The position numbers were made by a program, and so were the translations under genes. From contig NZ_CP024091.1 of assembly GCF_002736205.1 (NCBI RefSeq), positions 5,309,361 to 5,373,360 of the forward strand: DNA of 64,000 nucleotides, read 5' to 3'. The notes under the pieces are model-generated. The model did no database searches. It was not told the DNA's origin and worked only from the letters and a program-made list of their open reading frames with translations. Shown piece after piece: positions 43,504 through 52,762 of this stretch; position 1 is the stretch's first letter, and every line of letters starts with the position of its first letter. This DNA is from Pedobacter ginsengisoli (lineage in GTDB: Bacteria; Bacteroidota; Bacteroidia; Sphingobacteriales; Sphingobacteriaceae).

Positions 43504-45048
43504 TTATTGTGGAACTTCCTTCAAGTCTGACTTTTTTAACCATCCTTTTGTCACCTGTCCATCGTTATCAGTAAGCGTTACATAAATAAAGTTGCCCTGT
43601 TCATCAATTACTTCAAATTTTGATTTAACCCACAAGCCTAAGATTCCACGCCTTGGGGCATCATTATTAGGTGATTCATGAAAATAAAGCGTGGTTTTGG
43701 GGATTCTGTATTTTTTGCCTTCACTAAATATAACAGGCTCCTCAGGCCCTTCTTTAGGTTGGGTAACAGGAGGTGGTGTAGGCTTTGGTGCATTTGCTGC
43801 AGTTTGACGTTCAAACTCTTTTTTTAAGCTATCCTGATTGGTTTGCTGTGCTGTGGTATCTAAAATGATGGGTTTAATTTCTTCGGTGGTATCTGGAATT
43901 ACCTCTTCGGTAAGGTGGGTGGTATCCTGATGAACAACACTTGAAGAATCAGTAGCGAGCTCTTTTTTGGGTTCAAGATCTTTAAAAAAGAAGGCATATG
44001 CTGAAAGCACACCAAGCCCTAAAATGGCTATGATCATTAAAGTAAATACAGGCTTTGAAATGCGTACGCCTGAAGTATTATTTGGCGCTGCAATTATGCT
44101 TGCTGCAGCTGCCACGGGTTTTGCTTCGGTAGCAGGCACATTGCTATGGCTGTAGTGCAATACTGCATCTTGCAGGGCCATTCCATTAGCAAATCTGTTT
44201 TCCGGACGTTTCTCTAAACACTTTCTGATCAGTTCGAGCAGCCATAGGGGAACATTCATTTCCCTTGCTTTAACATCATCCGACCAGTTTTCCGGTAGTT
44301 GGGCTCTTCGCAAGGTTAACAGATCAGGTACCTGTTTCTCCATATGCGCCAGCATTACCGAGTTGCGGGCTGTTTCTCCTTTGTTGATCAATGGGAAAGG
44401 AACCGTTCCGGCCAGAAGTTCATACAATATTACCCCATAGCTATACACATCGGTTTGAAAGAACATTTCACCATCGTGCTGTTCCGGGGCCATAAACTCA
44501 ACAGCTCCTGCATGCCGTACACTGCTGCGGCGCTGCTCATCGGACATGATTGCGAGGCCAAAATCAAGAAGGATATAATTGCCTGTAGCGGTATTGAATT
44601 TTACATTATTACTTTTTATATCGCCGTGTTTAACCCCAACCCTATGGCAATGTGTAAGGGCATTTGCCAGTTGTTCGGCCAGTTTTATAGTTTCCCTGAT
44701 GGTAAATATAGGGTTGTGAGGCGACTTTAACAGTTCTTCCAGATCGGGGCCCTCGATGTACTCCATTTCGATAAATGGAAAAGAACCACTTTCTGTAAGT
44801 CCTGAATTAAGGATCTTAACCACATTCGGGTTAGGCACCTCATTTACCTTTTTAAGTTTTTCAACCTCATTTTTGAAGTTCCTGAAATTTCTATCGTCCG
44901 TATTTTCAGTATGAATTGGGGTTGGCAATATCTTTACCGCAGTAATGATTGCCCCCATTCTTTTACCTTTGTAAACAGAACCCTGCCCACCTGTACGTAA
45001 GGCCCCCATGTTCTCTAATCCTTCTGTTATGGTAAATACTTTGCTCAT
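43504..45048 (-). CDS. Membrane Ser/Thr protein kinase with C-terminal SH3b-like domain
   Basis: 514 residues. Kinase domain about 1-295: glycine loop (TGGQGSVYKG), Lys39 in ITAVKIL, HGDIKSNN with Asp143, DFG Asp162, FMAPEQ at 185-190. HGD replaces the common HRD, so it is a non-RD kinase and may not depend on activation-loop phosphorylation. One membrane helix (about 334-355) is followed by a periplasmic Pro/Thr-rich linker and an SH3-like domain (about 450-514, YRIPKTTLYFHESPNN, IYVTLTDNDGQVTKGWLKKSDL). SH3b domains often bind cell-wall peptides, so it may take the role that PASTA repeats have in actinobacterial PknB. It is the last gene of the FHA/PP2C/RodA-PBP group. Confidence 0.92.
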   Translation of the reverse strand: MSKVFTITEGLENMGALRTGGQGSVYKGKRMGAIITAVKILPTPIHTENTDDRNFRNFKNEVEKLKKVNEVPNPNVVKILNSGLTESGSFPFIEMEYIEGPDLEELLKSPHNPIFTIRETIKLAEQLANALTHCHRVGVKHGDIKSNNVKFNTATGNYILLDFGLAIMSDEQRRSSVRHAGAVEFMAPEQHDGEMFFQTDVYSYGVILYELLAGTVPFPLINKGETARNSVMLAHMEKQVPDLLTLRRAQLPENWSDDVKAREMNVPLWLLELIRKCLEKRPENRFANGMALQDAVLHYSHSNVPATEAKPVAAAASIIAAPNNTSGVRISKPVFTLMIIAILGLGVLSAYAFFFKDLEPKKELATDSSSVVHQDTTHLTEEVIPDTTEEIKPIILDTTAQQTNQDSLKKEFERQTAANAPKPTPPPVTQPKEGPEEPVIFSEGKKYRIPKTTLYFHESPNNDAPRRGILGLWVKSKFEVIDEQGNFIYVTLTDNDGQVTKGWLKKSDLKEVPQ

Positions 45049-45066
45049 AGTGTCTTCGTTATTTTA

Positions 45067-46359
45067 TTAAAATTCAGGAACATCATTAATCAATCCGTCC
45101 TTTGTTTTTTTAGTTGTTTTTGGTTTTACCGTATCCTTTTTACTCGCCGGAACAGTTTGTAAGGTATCTGGGGTTACTGGTGTAACTTTCTTTTCAGGTT
45201 CTGTTTTTACATTTTTCTTTATCGGCAGGATTGGTTTATTTACAACGTTAGTGCTATCTGTTTCAGTACCCTTACGGTGATTTAAGACTAAATTTATACC
45301 AAATGTAGCTAAACAAACAAATAATATAATTCCGGCCGTGATAAATGTTCTTGCTTTACCGCCCTTTTCATATTTCTGAACCAGATTGGCTAACCTTTCG
45401 TTTTCGGCTTTCAGTTCATTAATGACCGTTGTAACCTGCTCTTTATTCAGGATGTCCTGTTTGCTGTTGTTAACAGCATCATATAAACCCACACCGTCAT
45501 GGAACCTGTTCTCCGGATCTTTCTGCAGGCATTTTTCAATAAGCTGGAGCAGCCAGGTAGGAACCATCATTTCACTGGCCTTTTTCTCTTCTGACCAATC
45601 TGCAGGTAAACGGTTTTTACGGAGTTCCATCAAATCAGGAATCTGCTTTTCGATGTGCGAAAGCATAACCATGTTGCGCGAGGTTTCTGTTTTATTGATA
45701 AGAGGGAATGGAACTGTGCCGGCTAAAAGTTCATAAAGAATAATGCCGTAGCTATAAATATCGGACTGGAAAAGCATCTTGCCGTCATGCTGTTCAGGAG
45801 CCATAAACTCTACGGCGCCTGCATGACGCAAACTGGAACGACGCTGTTCATCAGACATTACGGCTAAACCAAAATCAAGAAGTATATAGTTGCCTGTAGC
45901 GGTATTGAATTTGATATTGTTACTTTTAATATCACCGTGTTTAACCCCTACTTTATGACAGTGGGCAAGTGCATTGGCCAGGTGGTCTGCCAGTTTTATC
46001 GTTTCCCTTATAGTAAAGATCGAACTATGTGGAGGTTTTAGCAAATCTTCGAGATCTGGTCCTTCTATATATTCCATTTCTATAAAGGGAAGAGAGCCAC
46101 TTTCTGTTAGGCCTGAGTTTAATATTTTGACAACATTCGGGCTTGGATCTTCATTAACTTTCTTCAGTTTTTCAACCTCATTCTGGAAATCCCGGAAATT
46201 CTTGTCTTCGGTGTTTTCTGCATGTATAGGCGTTGGCAATAGTTTTACAGCCGAAAGAATGGCACCCATTCTTTTACCTTTATATACAGACCCTTGTCCA
46301 CCCGTGCGCAATGCACCCATATTTTCCAATCCTTCTGTTATAGTAAATACTTTTGCCAT
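45067..46359 (-). CDS. Membrane Ser/Thr protein kinase (paralogue of the next gene)
   Basis: 430 residues. The kinase domain is closely similar to that of the downstream kinase, with identical positions for Lys39, the HGD motif (Asp143) and the DFG Asp162. A coiled-coil-like stretch (VINELKAENERLANLVQKYEK) follows, then one membrane helix (about 340-362). The short periplasmic tail is rich in Lys, Pro and Thr and has no recognisable domain. The two kinases are evidently a tandem duplication that diverged after the kinase domain, giving one with and one without an extracellular sensor. It lies 18 bases upstream of the other kinase and 11 bases downstream of an FHA gene. Confidence 0.92.
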   Translation of the reverse strand: MAKVFTITEGLENMGALRTGGQGSVYKGKRMGAILSAVKLLPTPIHAENTEDKNFRDFQNEVEKLKKVNEDPSPNVVKILNSGLTESGSLPFIEMEYIEGPDLEDLLKPPHSSIFTIRETIKLADHLANALAHCHKVGVKHGDIKSNNIKFNTATGNYILLDFGLAVMSDEQRRSSLRHAGAVEFMAPEQHDGKMLFQSDIYSYGIILYELLAGTVPFPLINKTETSRNMVMLSHIEKQIPDLMELRKNRLPADWSEEKKASEMMVPTWLLQLIEKCLQKDPENRFHDGVGLYDAVNNSKQDILNKEQVTTVINELKAENERLANLVQKYEKGGKARTFITAGIILFVCLATFGINLVLNHRKGTETDSTNVVNKPILPIKKNVKTEPEKKVTPVTPDTLQTVPASKKDTVKPKTTKKTKDGLINDVPEF

Positions 46360-46370
46360 TTGTTTATAAA

Positions 46371-47159
46371 TTACTGATTAGGATGATAACTGAATTCTAA
46401 AACAGCTGATTCTCCTAATATTATCTGATCTCCTTCGTGAAGCGCGTGCCCCAGTTCTGTGAAGGTAAGCTTTACAGAATTATGTTCCTTAACAGATCTT
46501 ACTTTTACTTTATTACGCGGAGGTACGCCGCCATCATCAGCAAACAGCATAAAAGCTTCGGCATCATTACTCCATTCAATATGGGCATGTTGCCTGCTTA
46601 TGTATTTGTTGCACTCATTGGCACTGGCATCTGGAAAGGCTATATTGTTAACCCTGATAAATCCATCGCTGTCCTGTGCTTGTTTTTCACGACCAATATT
46701 GATCTTGCCATCAGATGACTTAATGGTGTATTCTGCCTGCTCGGCCTCGCCATTTAAAATTTTAATGTACGCTGTTCCTGATTTTTGAACCGCAGCATGT
46801 TCAGGTGTTTTTATATAAAGAGCCACTTCAAGATTAGGCATTTTAATAGCTTGCAGCGGTAGTTCATCAGTAAAAGCAGTTTCCATTGTCCAGGTTTTGG
46901 GAAGATCTATCGCAAAATCATCGGCTATTCGCTGTACCTCATTTTTGAAATGATGCTCTTCATCAGCAAATACTGCGGATTCATACATATATTTCTCAAC
47001 GGGCATACAGGCTATGTAAAGCTGAAAACCTTTAATGTGTTTACCTTCTCCGCCTTCCATTTTTTGTAATTCCTGTTTAATAAAAACAAGTATAGCTTCT
47101 CTGATGGCTTTAACATCCTGTGGTTTTTCGGGGGTATTTTTGCTAAATAGGCTAAACAT
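46371..47159 (-). CDS. FHA-domain protein with FhaA-like N-terminal region
   Basis: 262 residues without signal or membrane segment. The N-terminal 140 residues (IREAILVFIKQELQKMEGGEG, then AVFADEEHHFKNEVQRIADDFAI) form a separate domain of unknown family. The FHA domain spans about 150-258, with INIGREKQ and the phosphothreonine-binding motif KYISRQHAHIEW. It would bind phosphorylated Thr on the neighbouring kinases or their targets. It sits between the RodA-PBP fusion (21 bases upstream) and the first kinase (11 bases downstream). An N-terminal domain in front of an FHA domain recalls mycobacterial FhaA, though I cannot show that the N-terminal domains are homologous. Confidence 0.85.
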   Translation of the reverse strand: MFSLFSKNTPEKPQDVKAIREAILVFIKQELQKMEGGEGKHIKGFQLYIACMPVEKYMYESAVFADEEHHFKNEVQRIADDFAIDLPKTWTMETAFTDELPLQAIKMPNLEVALYIKTPEHAAVQKSGTAYIKILNGEAEQAEYTIKSSDGKINIGREKQAQDSDGFIRVNNIAFPDASANECNKYISRQHAHIEWSNDAEAFMLFADDGGVPPRNKVKVRSVKEHNSVKLTFTELGHALHEGDQIILGESAVLEFSYHPNQ

Positions 47160-47180
47160 ATTCTATATCCTTTCTTTAAA

Positions 47181-50100
47181 CTAGTTGATGCTGTCTTTTT
47201 TTACTACTATGTTTTCTTTTGCTACTGGTTTAACAACCGGTGGCTTAAAATCTTTAATGTAACCTAGGTTCAATAATATTGGGACAACATGTTTTCCGGC
47301 AAGTTGTACGGCCCTGCTTGAGCCTTTGGTAGACTCTATACGGATACATACAACCACATGACCAGGACCTGATTTTTTTGGTGCAAAGAATACATACCAG
47401 CCGTCATTAATCCGCTCTTTTTTCCAGATCCTTTCTGGTGTTCCTGTTTTACCCGCTACTGTAATGCCCAAGGTGTACCGCTTATTGGCACTTTGCTTAA
47501 GCATATAATCTGTAAGTAGAGCCGCATATTGCGGGTCATTGGCCAGTTTAATGCCCGGATTAACTTTTGTGGTGGAATCGCTGATCTTTAAAACATAACG
47601 ATTGGCAACTAAAGTTCCCTTATTGGCCACTCCGGATACTAACCTTGCCACAGAAGCAGGGGTAGCTATCAGCTCGCCCTGGCCCCAGGCCATTCCGGAA
47701 ATACCTTTAGCCCGGGTGCGTCGAATATTTGACGGATCGTATTTCGGTTTGGTATTAAACTCAGTTTTACGCCAAAGATTCATCCATTTATTCTCCTGTT
47801 TTGCGTTACTGGTGTCTTTGTCAAAGTAATAACCACCAACACCTCTAAGGAACATTCCCGTTTTCATATACAAAGTGGCCATGTCTTCCTGTAAATGCTC
47901 TTCGTTAGCTAATTTAATAAAATAAACATTGTTGGAGTTTACAATTGCCCGTTCCAGCGTAATGTTCCCTGTTTCGTCGGGTTCTATCCCTTTGGTTCTG
48001 ATCCTTTCAAAGGAACTTACCGTAAAGGATCTTTTAGCTGCGTTAATGCCTAATTTATTGAAGGCGGCCATTGCTGTTAAAACCTTTGCAGTAGAACCGG
48101 GCTGTGTTGCATATGTAAAACCAAGATCTGCGTTGGTATACCAGCCGGCTAACTTGTTCTGATCGTTGGTAGTCATGGTTAGAAGCTCCCAATCTTTAAT
48201 AGGTGGTAAGGGGTAAACCGAGGATGCCAATACATCTCCGGTTAAATCTTCCATGATCACGACTGAAACCCTACTTTTTGTTAATGAAGTATCCAGAGCA
48301 ACAGAATGCTGAATGGCTGATTGTAACCTGGCATCGATGGTAAGTTTAACATCTCTGTTTCTTTTTTTGAAAGATTCAACCTCACTGCTGTTGATCCCGG
48401 CTAGCAGTAAAGGGGCCAGGGCCGCATAATCCCTTTTACTTACAGTCATCTCTTTTACCCCTCTGGGCAGAAAGCGATCTTCCCTGTATTTATTCGCTTT
48501 TGTATTGAAAGAGGTAACAGGTGTGTGGAAACCTCTGAGTTCTGCGGCATGTTCATATTCAGCAAAGTATCCGTTTGTACTTCCGTTAAATACACCTGTA
48601 TTTGCATCGCCTACCCAGAAAAAAGTTTGCTCTTCAAAGGGATAATATCTGTCGACCCGTTTATGCATTGCGGAATCGAGGTTGTAGCTGACACCTGATG
48701 TTTTTAATGTGTCTGCTTGTTTTCTGACATAATCAGGATTGCTGGTAGCCAGAACTCTTCCTTTTCTGTCGTATAGCTGACCTGCTTCTAATTTGTTCAT
48801 TAGAATTGCAATGCGGGGGTTGTAGCTAAACATCCGGGATCCACTTCGGTCGGCCACAAGTGACGGCTGTACTACCCATTTCTTATTATTAGCGATATAT
48901 CTTGATATGGTAATGGTTAAAAGCAATACCGCTATACTGGCGGATAAAAGTGCAGGAACCAGATTCTTGTCTTGCTGTTTAGTGATAAACGCCATCTGTA
49001 CATCAGTTCCCCTGATTAAAGAAACGGAAAGCAAAATACCTGCCGCCATCATATTTGCAACCAGTGAAGATCCGCCATAGCTGATAAATGGTAATGCAAC
49101 ACCCGAAAGGGGTAGGGCGCCTGTAGAGCCACCTGCAATGAGCAGAAATTGCACGAACATACTTATCCCGATGCCTGCACAGAGATAAAATAGAAAAGGA
49201 GTTCCTGTTTGCCTACCTATAATTATTGATCTGTTAAGGAAAATGAGAAATAATACGAATATACTTACAATGCCTGTCCACCCGAATTCTTCGCCTATGG
49301 CTGGCAGTATCATGTCGGTATGTGCCTCTGGTATTGTTTTAGCAAAGCCTTCGCCAACACCCTGGCCGGTTAAACCTCCGCCCGACATAGCCCAGATACC
49401 ATTTGCTACCTGATCGCCGCCGTATACTTCATTGTTCCATGGATCCTGCCAGATAGATTTACGCTCTGTAAGCCGGTTAACGGGGCCCGGGATAAGCTTA
49501 TCGAGATAAGGGATCTGGTCTATCAGCAGGAAGCCTGCAATGATCATGATTACCATTATTGCCGATTCGCTGGTCTGTTTTTTATTGAGCAGCATGGCTA
49601 GTCCAATCAATATAACAGTAACCAGACTGGCGATCCAAATATTCAAAAACCAGACGGTTAGTGTGTAAGTAATGATGGCAATGAGCATCATCATGAAATC
49701 GCCACGCGAAAAAGAAAATAGAATGATAAATGTAAAACACACTACCATTGCAGGACCCAGATCGCCCAGGATCAGGTACATAAGTATAGCAGTGCCCATT
49801 GCAACAAGTGCAAATGAGAAGAAATACCATCTTTTTTGCCAGCTTCGGTATTCTGTAATAAAGCGTTCATTACTGGCAAAAAAGCCTGCTAAGAATAAAA
49901 TGATAGCATATTTTACGATCTCGCTTGGCTGCACGCCAAATAGGTTTACTTTTACACCACTGCCTTCGGGGCCACTTCCAAAAACTATGGTTAGGGCTAA
50001 TAGCCCAAGTGCCAGCCCGGCCCATTGCCATCCGTTTGCTTTTCCTGAGTTTTTATTAAGTACAAGCATCCGGTAAAATCTGGAGTCGACATTAAATTTC

Positions 50101-51206
50101 CTGAATTTAATAAGCATTAGTATAACAATAGCGAAAACCCCCATTCCGAAAAAAATAAGAGTATCTTTGGCTAAAAAGCGGTCTCTCAATGGATCTTGCA
50201 GGCTAAGTAAGGCTATAAATGAAAACCCTGTCATTAGCATAATGATGGGTAAAATCAGCTGGTCTGCCCGAGGGAATTTAATGCTTAACAGGAAATGCAG
50301 TAAGAAAAACCCCGCAAAGAAACTTCCCGTGATGATCCAGAACCACTTATTAAATTCGTCAGGAGAACGTACAATTAAAGACTTTTCCTTCTTAAGGATC
50401 TTAAAATCTCTTGCCGAAAAGAGCCTGATAGTGTGTTGTGTTTGTTTGAACGTAAATGAAACATCTTTTTGAAGTTCTTGTATACCTTGAGATCTTCCGA
50501 ACTGGAAGCCGGGTTTTAGCGGCAGCAGCTCAAAAGCTTTATCCTCTGGTAAATTCAGGAAGGCGAAATTGCCGTTGGCATCAGTTCTTACGTATGATGT
50601 TAAGCCTGCCGATTTTACTTCTACTTCATCATCAATATAAGCACTGTCCTGAGGAACTATCATTTGTAATTTTATCAGAACGCCGGATACAGCTTTATTG
50701 GCAGTATCTATAATCTTACCCGATATGCTATGGACTCCTAGTTTAAGGTCGGTTTGAGCAGGTAACTGAGGAGGCCGGTTTCTTTCCTGGGTAAAACGCA
50801 AAGAGTCGTCTCCGGTATACCCAAGTAATGCACGCGAGTCGCTAGCTCTTTTTTTGAAATTTTGTCCTCCAGAGGCAAAAGCATAATCCGCCTCTACAAA
50901 GAATTTACTTTTATTTAGTTCCCCAACGTTATCAAGCGGCTCCTTGAATGATTTAACTCCCTTTGCAACTGCCTGCGCTATCAGGTTAACATCTTTTTTG
51001 TCTTCAAAGTAATAGCCTTTTTCGAGTAAGGTTTTTATGCGTTCACCAGGGTTTTTGGCATTCAGATCCATCATCGTCCCATTGCCTAAGCGGGAACCCA
51101 CATCGGCAAAATTACGTTGCAGTGTATTAAAAAGTGTAAAGAATAATGTTCCTAATACGATGGTAATCAGTATAATAAAAGTGCGTTCTATTTTTCTGCT
51201 CTCCAT
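47181..51206 (-). CDS. FtsW/RodA glycosyltransferase - class B penicillin-binding protein fusion
   Basis: 1341 residues. TM1 (about 9-28) leads to a periplasmic region with a carboxypeptidase-like/CNA-B-like sandwich (about 160-265, SGKIIDTANKAVSGVLIKLQ). A SEDS domain of about ten helices (about 285-780) shows FGVQPSEIVKYA, DLGPAMVV, PEAHTDMILPAIGEEFGW (essential Asp631) and GVALPFISYGGSSL. A PBP2-like part follows (about 805-1310) with YDRKGRVLATS and the transpeptidase motifs S-T-A-K (Ser1038), S-N-N (1091-1093) and K-T-G-T (Lys1253). All catalytic residues are present, so one chain should both polymerise and cross-link peptidoglycan. Normally these are two partner proteins. It starts 1 base after the PP2C stop and is followed by FHA and kinase genes. 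Confidence 0.95.
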   Translation of the reverse strand: MESRKIERTFIILITIVLGTLFFTLFNTLQRNFADVGSRLGNGTMMDLNAKNPGERIKTLLEKGYYFEDKKDVNLIAQAVAKGVKSFKEPLDNVGELNKSKFFVEADYAFASGGQNFKKRASDSRALLGYTGDDSLRFTQERNRPPQLPAQTDLKLGVHSISGKIIDTANKAVSGVLIKLQMIVPQDSAYIDDEVEVKSAGLTSYVRTDANGNFAFLNLPEDKAFELLPLKPGFQFGRSQGIQELQKDVSFTFKQTQHTIRLFSARDFKILKKEKSLIVRSPDEFNKWFWIITGSFFAGFFLLHFLLSIKFPRADQLILPIIMLMTGFSFIALLSLQDPLRDRFLAKDTLIFFGMGVFAIVILMLIKFRKFNVDSRFYRMLVLNKNSGKANGWQWAGLALGLLALTIVFGSGPEGSGVKVNLFGVQPSEIVKYAIILFLAGFFASNERFITEYRSWQKRWYFFSFALVAMGTAILMYLILGDLGPAMVVCFTFIILFSFSRGDFMMMLIAIITYTLTVWFLNIWIASLVTVILIGLAMLLNKKQTSESAIMVIMIIAGFLLIDQIPYLDKLIPGPVNRLTERKSIWQDPWNNEVYGGDQVANGIWAMSGGGLTGQGVGEGFAKTIPEAHTDMILPAIGEEFGWTGIVSIFVLFLIFLNRSIIIGRQTGTPFLFYLCAGIGISMFVQFLLIAGGSTGALPLSGVALPFISYGGSSLVANMMAAGILLSVSLIRGTDVQMAFITKQQDKNLVPALLSASIAVLLLTITISRYIANNKKWVVQPSLVADRSGSRMFSYNPRIAILMNKLEAGQLYDRKGRVLATSNPDYVRKQADTLKTSGVSYNLDSAMHKRVDRYYPFEEQTFFWVGDANTGVFNGSTNGYFAEYEHAAELRGFHTPVTSFNTKANKYREDRFLPRGVKEMTVSKRDYAALAPLLLAGINSSEVESFKKRNRDVKLTIDARLQSAIQHSVALDTSLTKSRVSVVIMEDLTGDVLASSVYPLPPIKDWELLTMTTNDQNKLAGWYTNADLGFTYATQPGSTAKVLTAMAAFNKLGINAAKRSFTVSSFERIRTKGIEPDETGNITLERAIVNSNNVYFIKLANEEHLQEDMATLYMKTGMFLRGVGGYYFDKDTSNAKQENKWMNLWRKTEFNTKPKYDPSNIRRTRAKGISGMAWGQGELIATPASVARLVSGVANKGTLVANRYVLKISDSTTKVNPGIKLANDPQYAALLTDYMLKQSANKRYTLGITVAGKTGTPERIWKKERINDGWYVFFAPKKSGPGHVVVCIRIESTKGSSRAVQLAGKHVVPILLNLGYIKDFKPPVVKPVAKENIVVKKDSIN

Positions 51207-51207
51207 A

Positions 51208-52668
51208 CTAATGACTTGCAGGGGTTGGTAATGAATCTGTTTTAAAAGAACTGGCTGGTATTTTTCCCTGTATATACTTATTGGCGGGCAGGTTATACGT
51301 AGCTTGTATGGAATTTACACAATTGTTGAACTGTACATTTTTTAACTGTAACACATTGTTTTGCGATAATATTGCAGTCTGGAAATTCTCGAAGGTAATG
51401 TTCTCCAAAAACACATACTTGCTGATAGGTTTAATTGAAACAGCAGCGCCTTTATATGCAGAATCACTTCTGATGACAATAGGTGTTTTTGCAATTATGA
51501 AAAGGGTATCCTTATTGAAATGTATATCCTCGTTTAGGATAATTGGTGATTTGAATAATGAATCTGAGATGATTAGTGTGTTGCCAATCAGTTTGTTTAT
51601 GGTGTCTTGAAGTTTTGCCTCTTGCTCATTGCGAATTGGCTGTATGGCTGCTAGCTTTTGTTGCTTAATGGCATTGGAACGGGTATTGTTTTGCCAAAGC
51701 AGATACAGCGCAAAGGACAGAAAAATAATGCATAATACAGATAGCAGAATTAACAAGCCTTTACTTTTTTTCTGCACAACAGGGATAGCAACCGTGGTAA
51801 TCTCTTTTTGTACAGCAACATCCTTGCTGGTAGTGGTTAATATATTAGGTTGATGGTTAACCACCGGTCTTGGTCTTTCTGTTTTTACAACCGGTTTTGT
51901 AGCTTCATGTATCAGCGATTGCTTATCGTTTTTAACTAAAACAACCGTAATGTTATCTCTTCCACCATTATTATTCGCAGCTTGTATAAGTTCAGTTGCT
52001 TTTTCCTGTAAGGTTGTTTTTTTGGTTAGAATGCCTGTAATTCCTTGTCTGTTAACCATGTCAGATAAGCCATCACTGCAAAGCAGCAACATATCACCCG
52101 GAAGGAAAGGAGATTGGCCGGTTTCTATATAATCATCCTGTGCTGCTATTTTTGCTCCGAACCCCAGGGCTTTATTAATTTCATTACGCTTGGGGTGGCT
52201 CATGGCCTGTTCTTCAGTTAGTCGCCCACTATCTTCCATGAAGCCCACAAATGATTGGTCTTTTGATATTTTAATTAATGACCCATCGCGAAATAAATAT
52301 AATCTGGTATCGCCAACATGCGCGTAGTAAAGCAGATTTTTTTGAAGATCAATAACAGCAAGCGTAAGTACACAGGCCATGTTTTCATGTTCTTTTACTT
52401 TTTGCTTTTCGGCCATAATCTGTTCGTCGGCAGCAATAATGGCATCCTTCATTAACGAAGACAAATCCTTGCGCTGACTGTTCACGTGTTGTAAAATTGA
52501 TTGTCTTGCAATCCCCGAAGCAATCTCACCTCCAGAATAACCCCCAACCCCGTCTATAACACAGGCAATAACAAGATCATTTGCTGTCGTAGGTTCGGCA
52601 ATAAAGGTATCCTCGTTATTATCTCTTACTTTTCCTGTATCGGTTAGTCCAAAGTAATTTCTATCCAT
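51208..52668 (-). CDS. PP2C-family Ser/Thr phosphatase with membrane helix and beta-helix-like tail
   Basis: 486 residues from the ATG giving MDRNYFGLTDTG; the frame is open a further 13 codons upstream. The PP2C motifs are GKVRDNNEDTFI, IDGVGGYSGGE, LLLCSDGLSDMV and GGRDNITVVLV, with the metal-binding Asp residues intact (residues 1-240). A linker precedes one membrane helix (about 315-337, LLILLSVLCIIFLSFALYLLW). The extracytoplasmic tail has short Asn-rich beta repeats (KYVFLENITFENFQTAIL, VLQLKNVQFNNCVNSIQ) suggestive of a small beta-helix. It is the expected counter-enzyme of the two kinases, similar in layout to mycobacterial PstP, and is coupled to the RodA-PBP gene by a 1-base gap. 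Confidence 0.92.
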   Translation of the reverse strand: MDRNYFGLTDTGKVRDNNEDTFIAEPTTANDLVIACVIDGVGGYSGGEIASGIARQSILQHVNSQRKDLSSLMKDAIIAADEQIMAEKQKVKEHENMACVLTLAVIDLQKNLLYYAHVGDTRLYLFRDGSLIKISKDQSFVGFMEDSGRLTEEQAMSHPKRNEINKALGFGAKIAAQDDYIETGQSPFLPGDMLLLCSDGLSDMVNRQGITGILTKKTTLQEKATELIQAANNNGGRDNITVVLVKNDKQSLIHEATKPVVKTERPRPVVNHQPNILTTTSKDVAVQKEITTVAIPVVQKKSKGLLILLSVLCIIFLSFALYLLWQNNTRSNAIKQQKLAAIQPIRNEQEAKLQDTINKLIGNTLIISDSLFKSPIILNEDIHFNKDTLFIIAKTPIVIRSDSAYKGAAVSIKPISKYVFLENITFENFQTAILSQNNVLQLKNVQFNNCVNSIQATYNLPANKYIQGKIPASSFKTDSLPTPASH

Positions 52669-52762
52669 TTTATTTGGGCGAATTTTTAATGTCTCTAAAA
52701 TGTGCAATCAATAAAATGATGCATATAATGAATAACGCTATAGATAATACATGCGACATATA

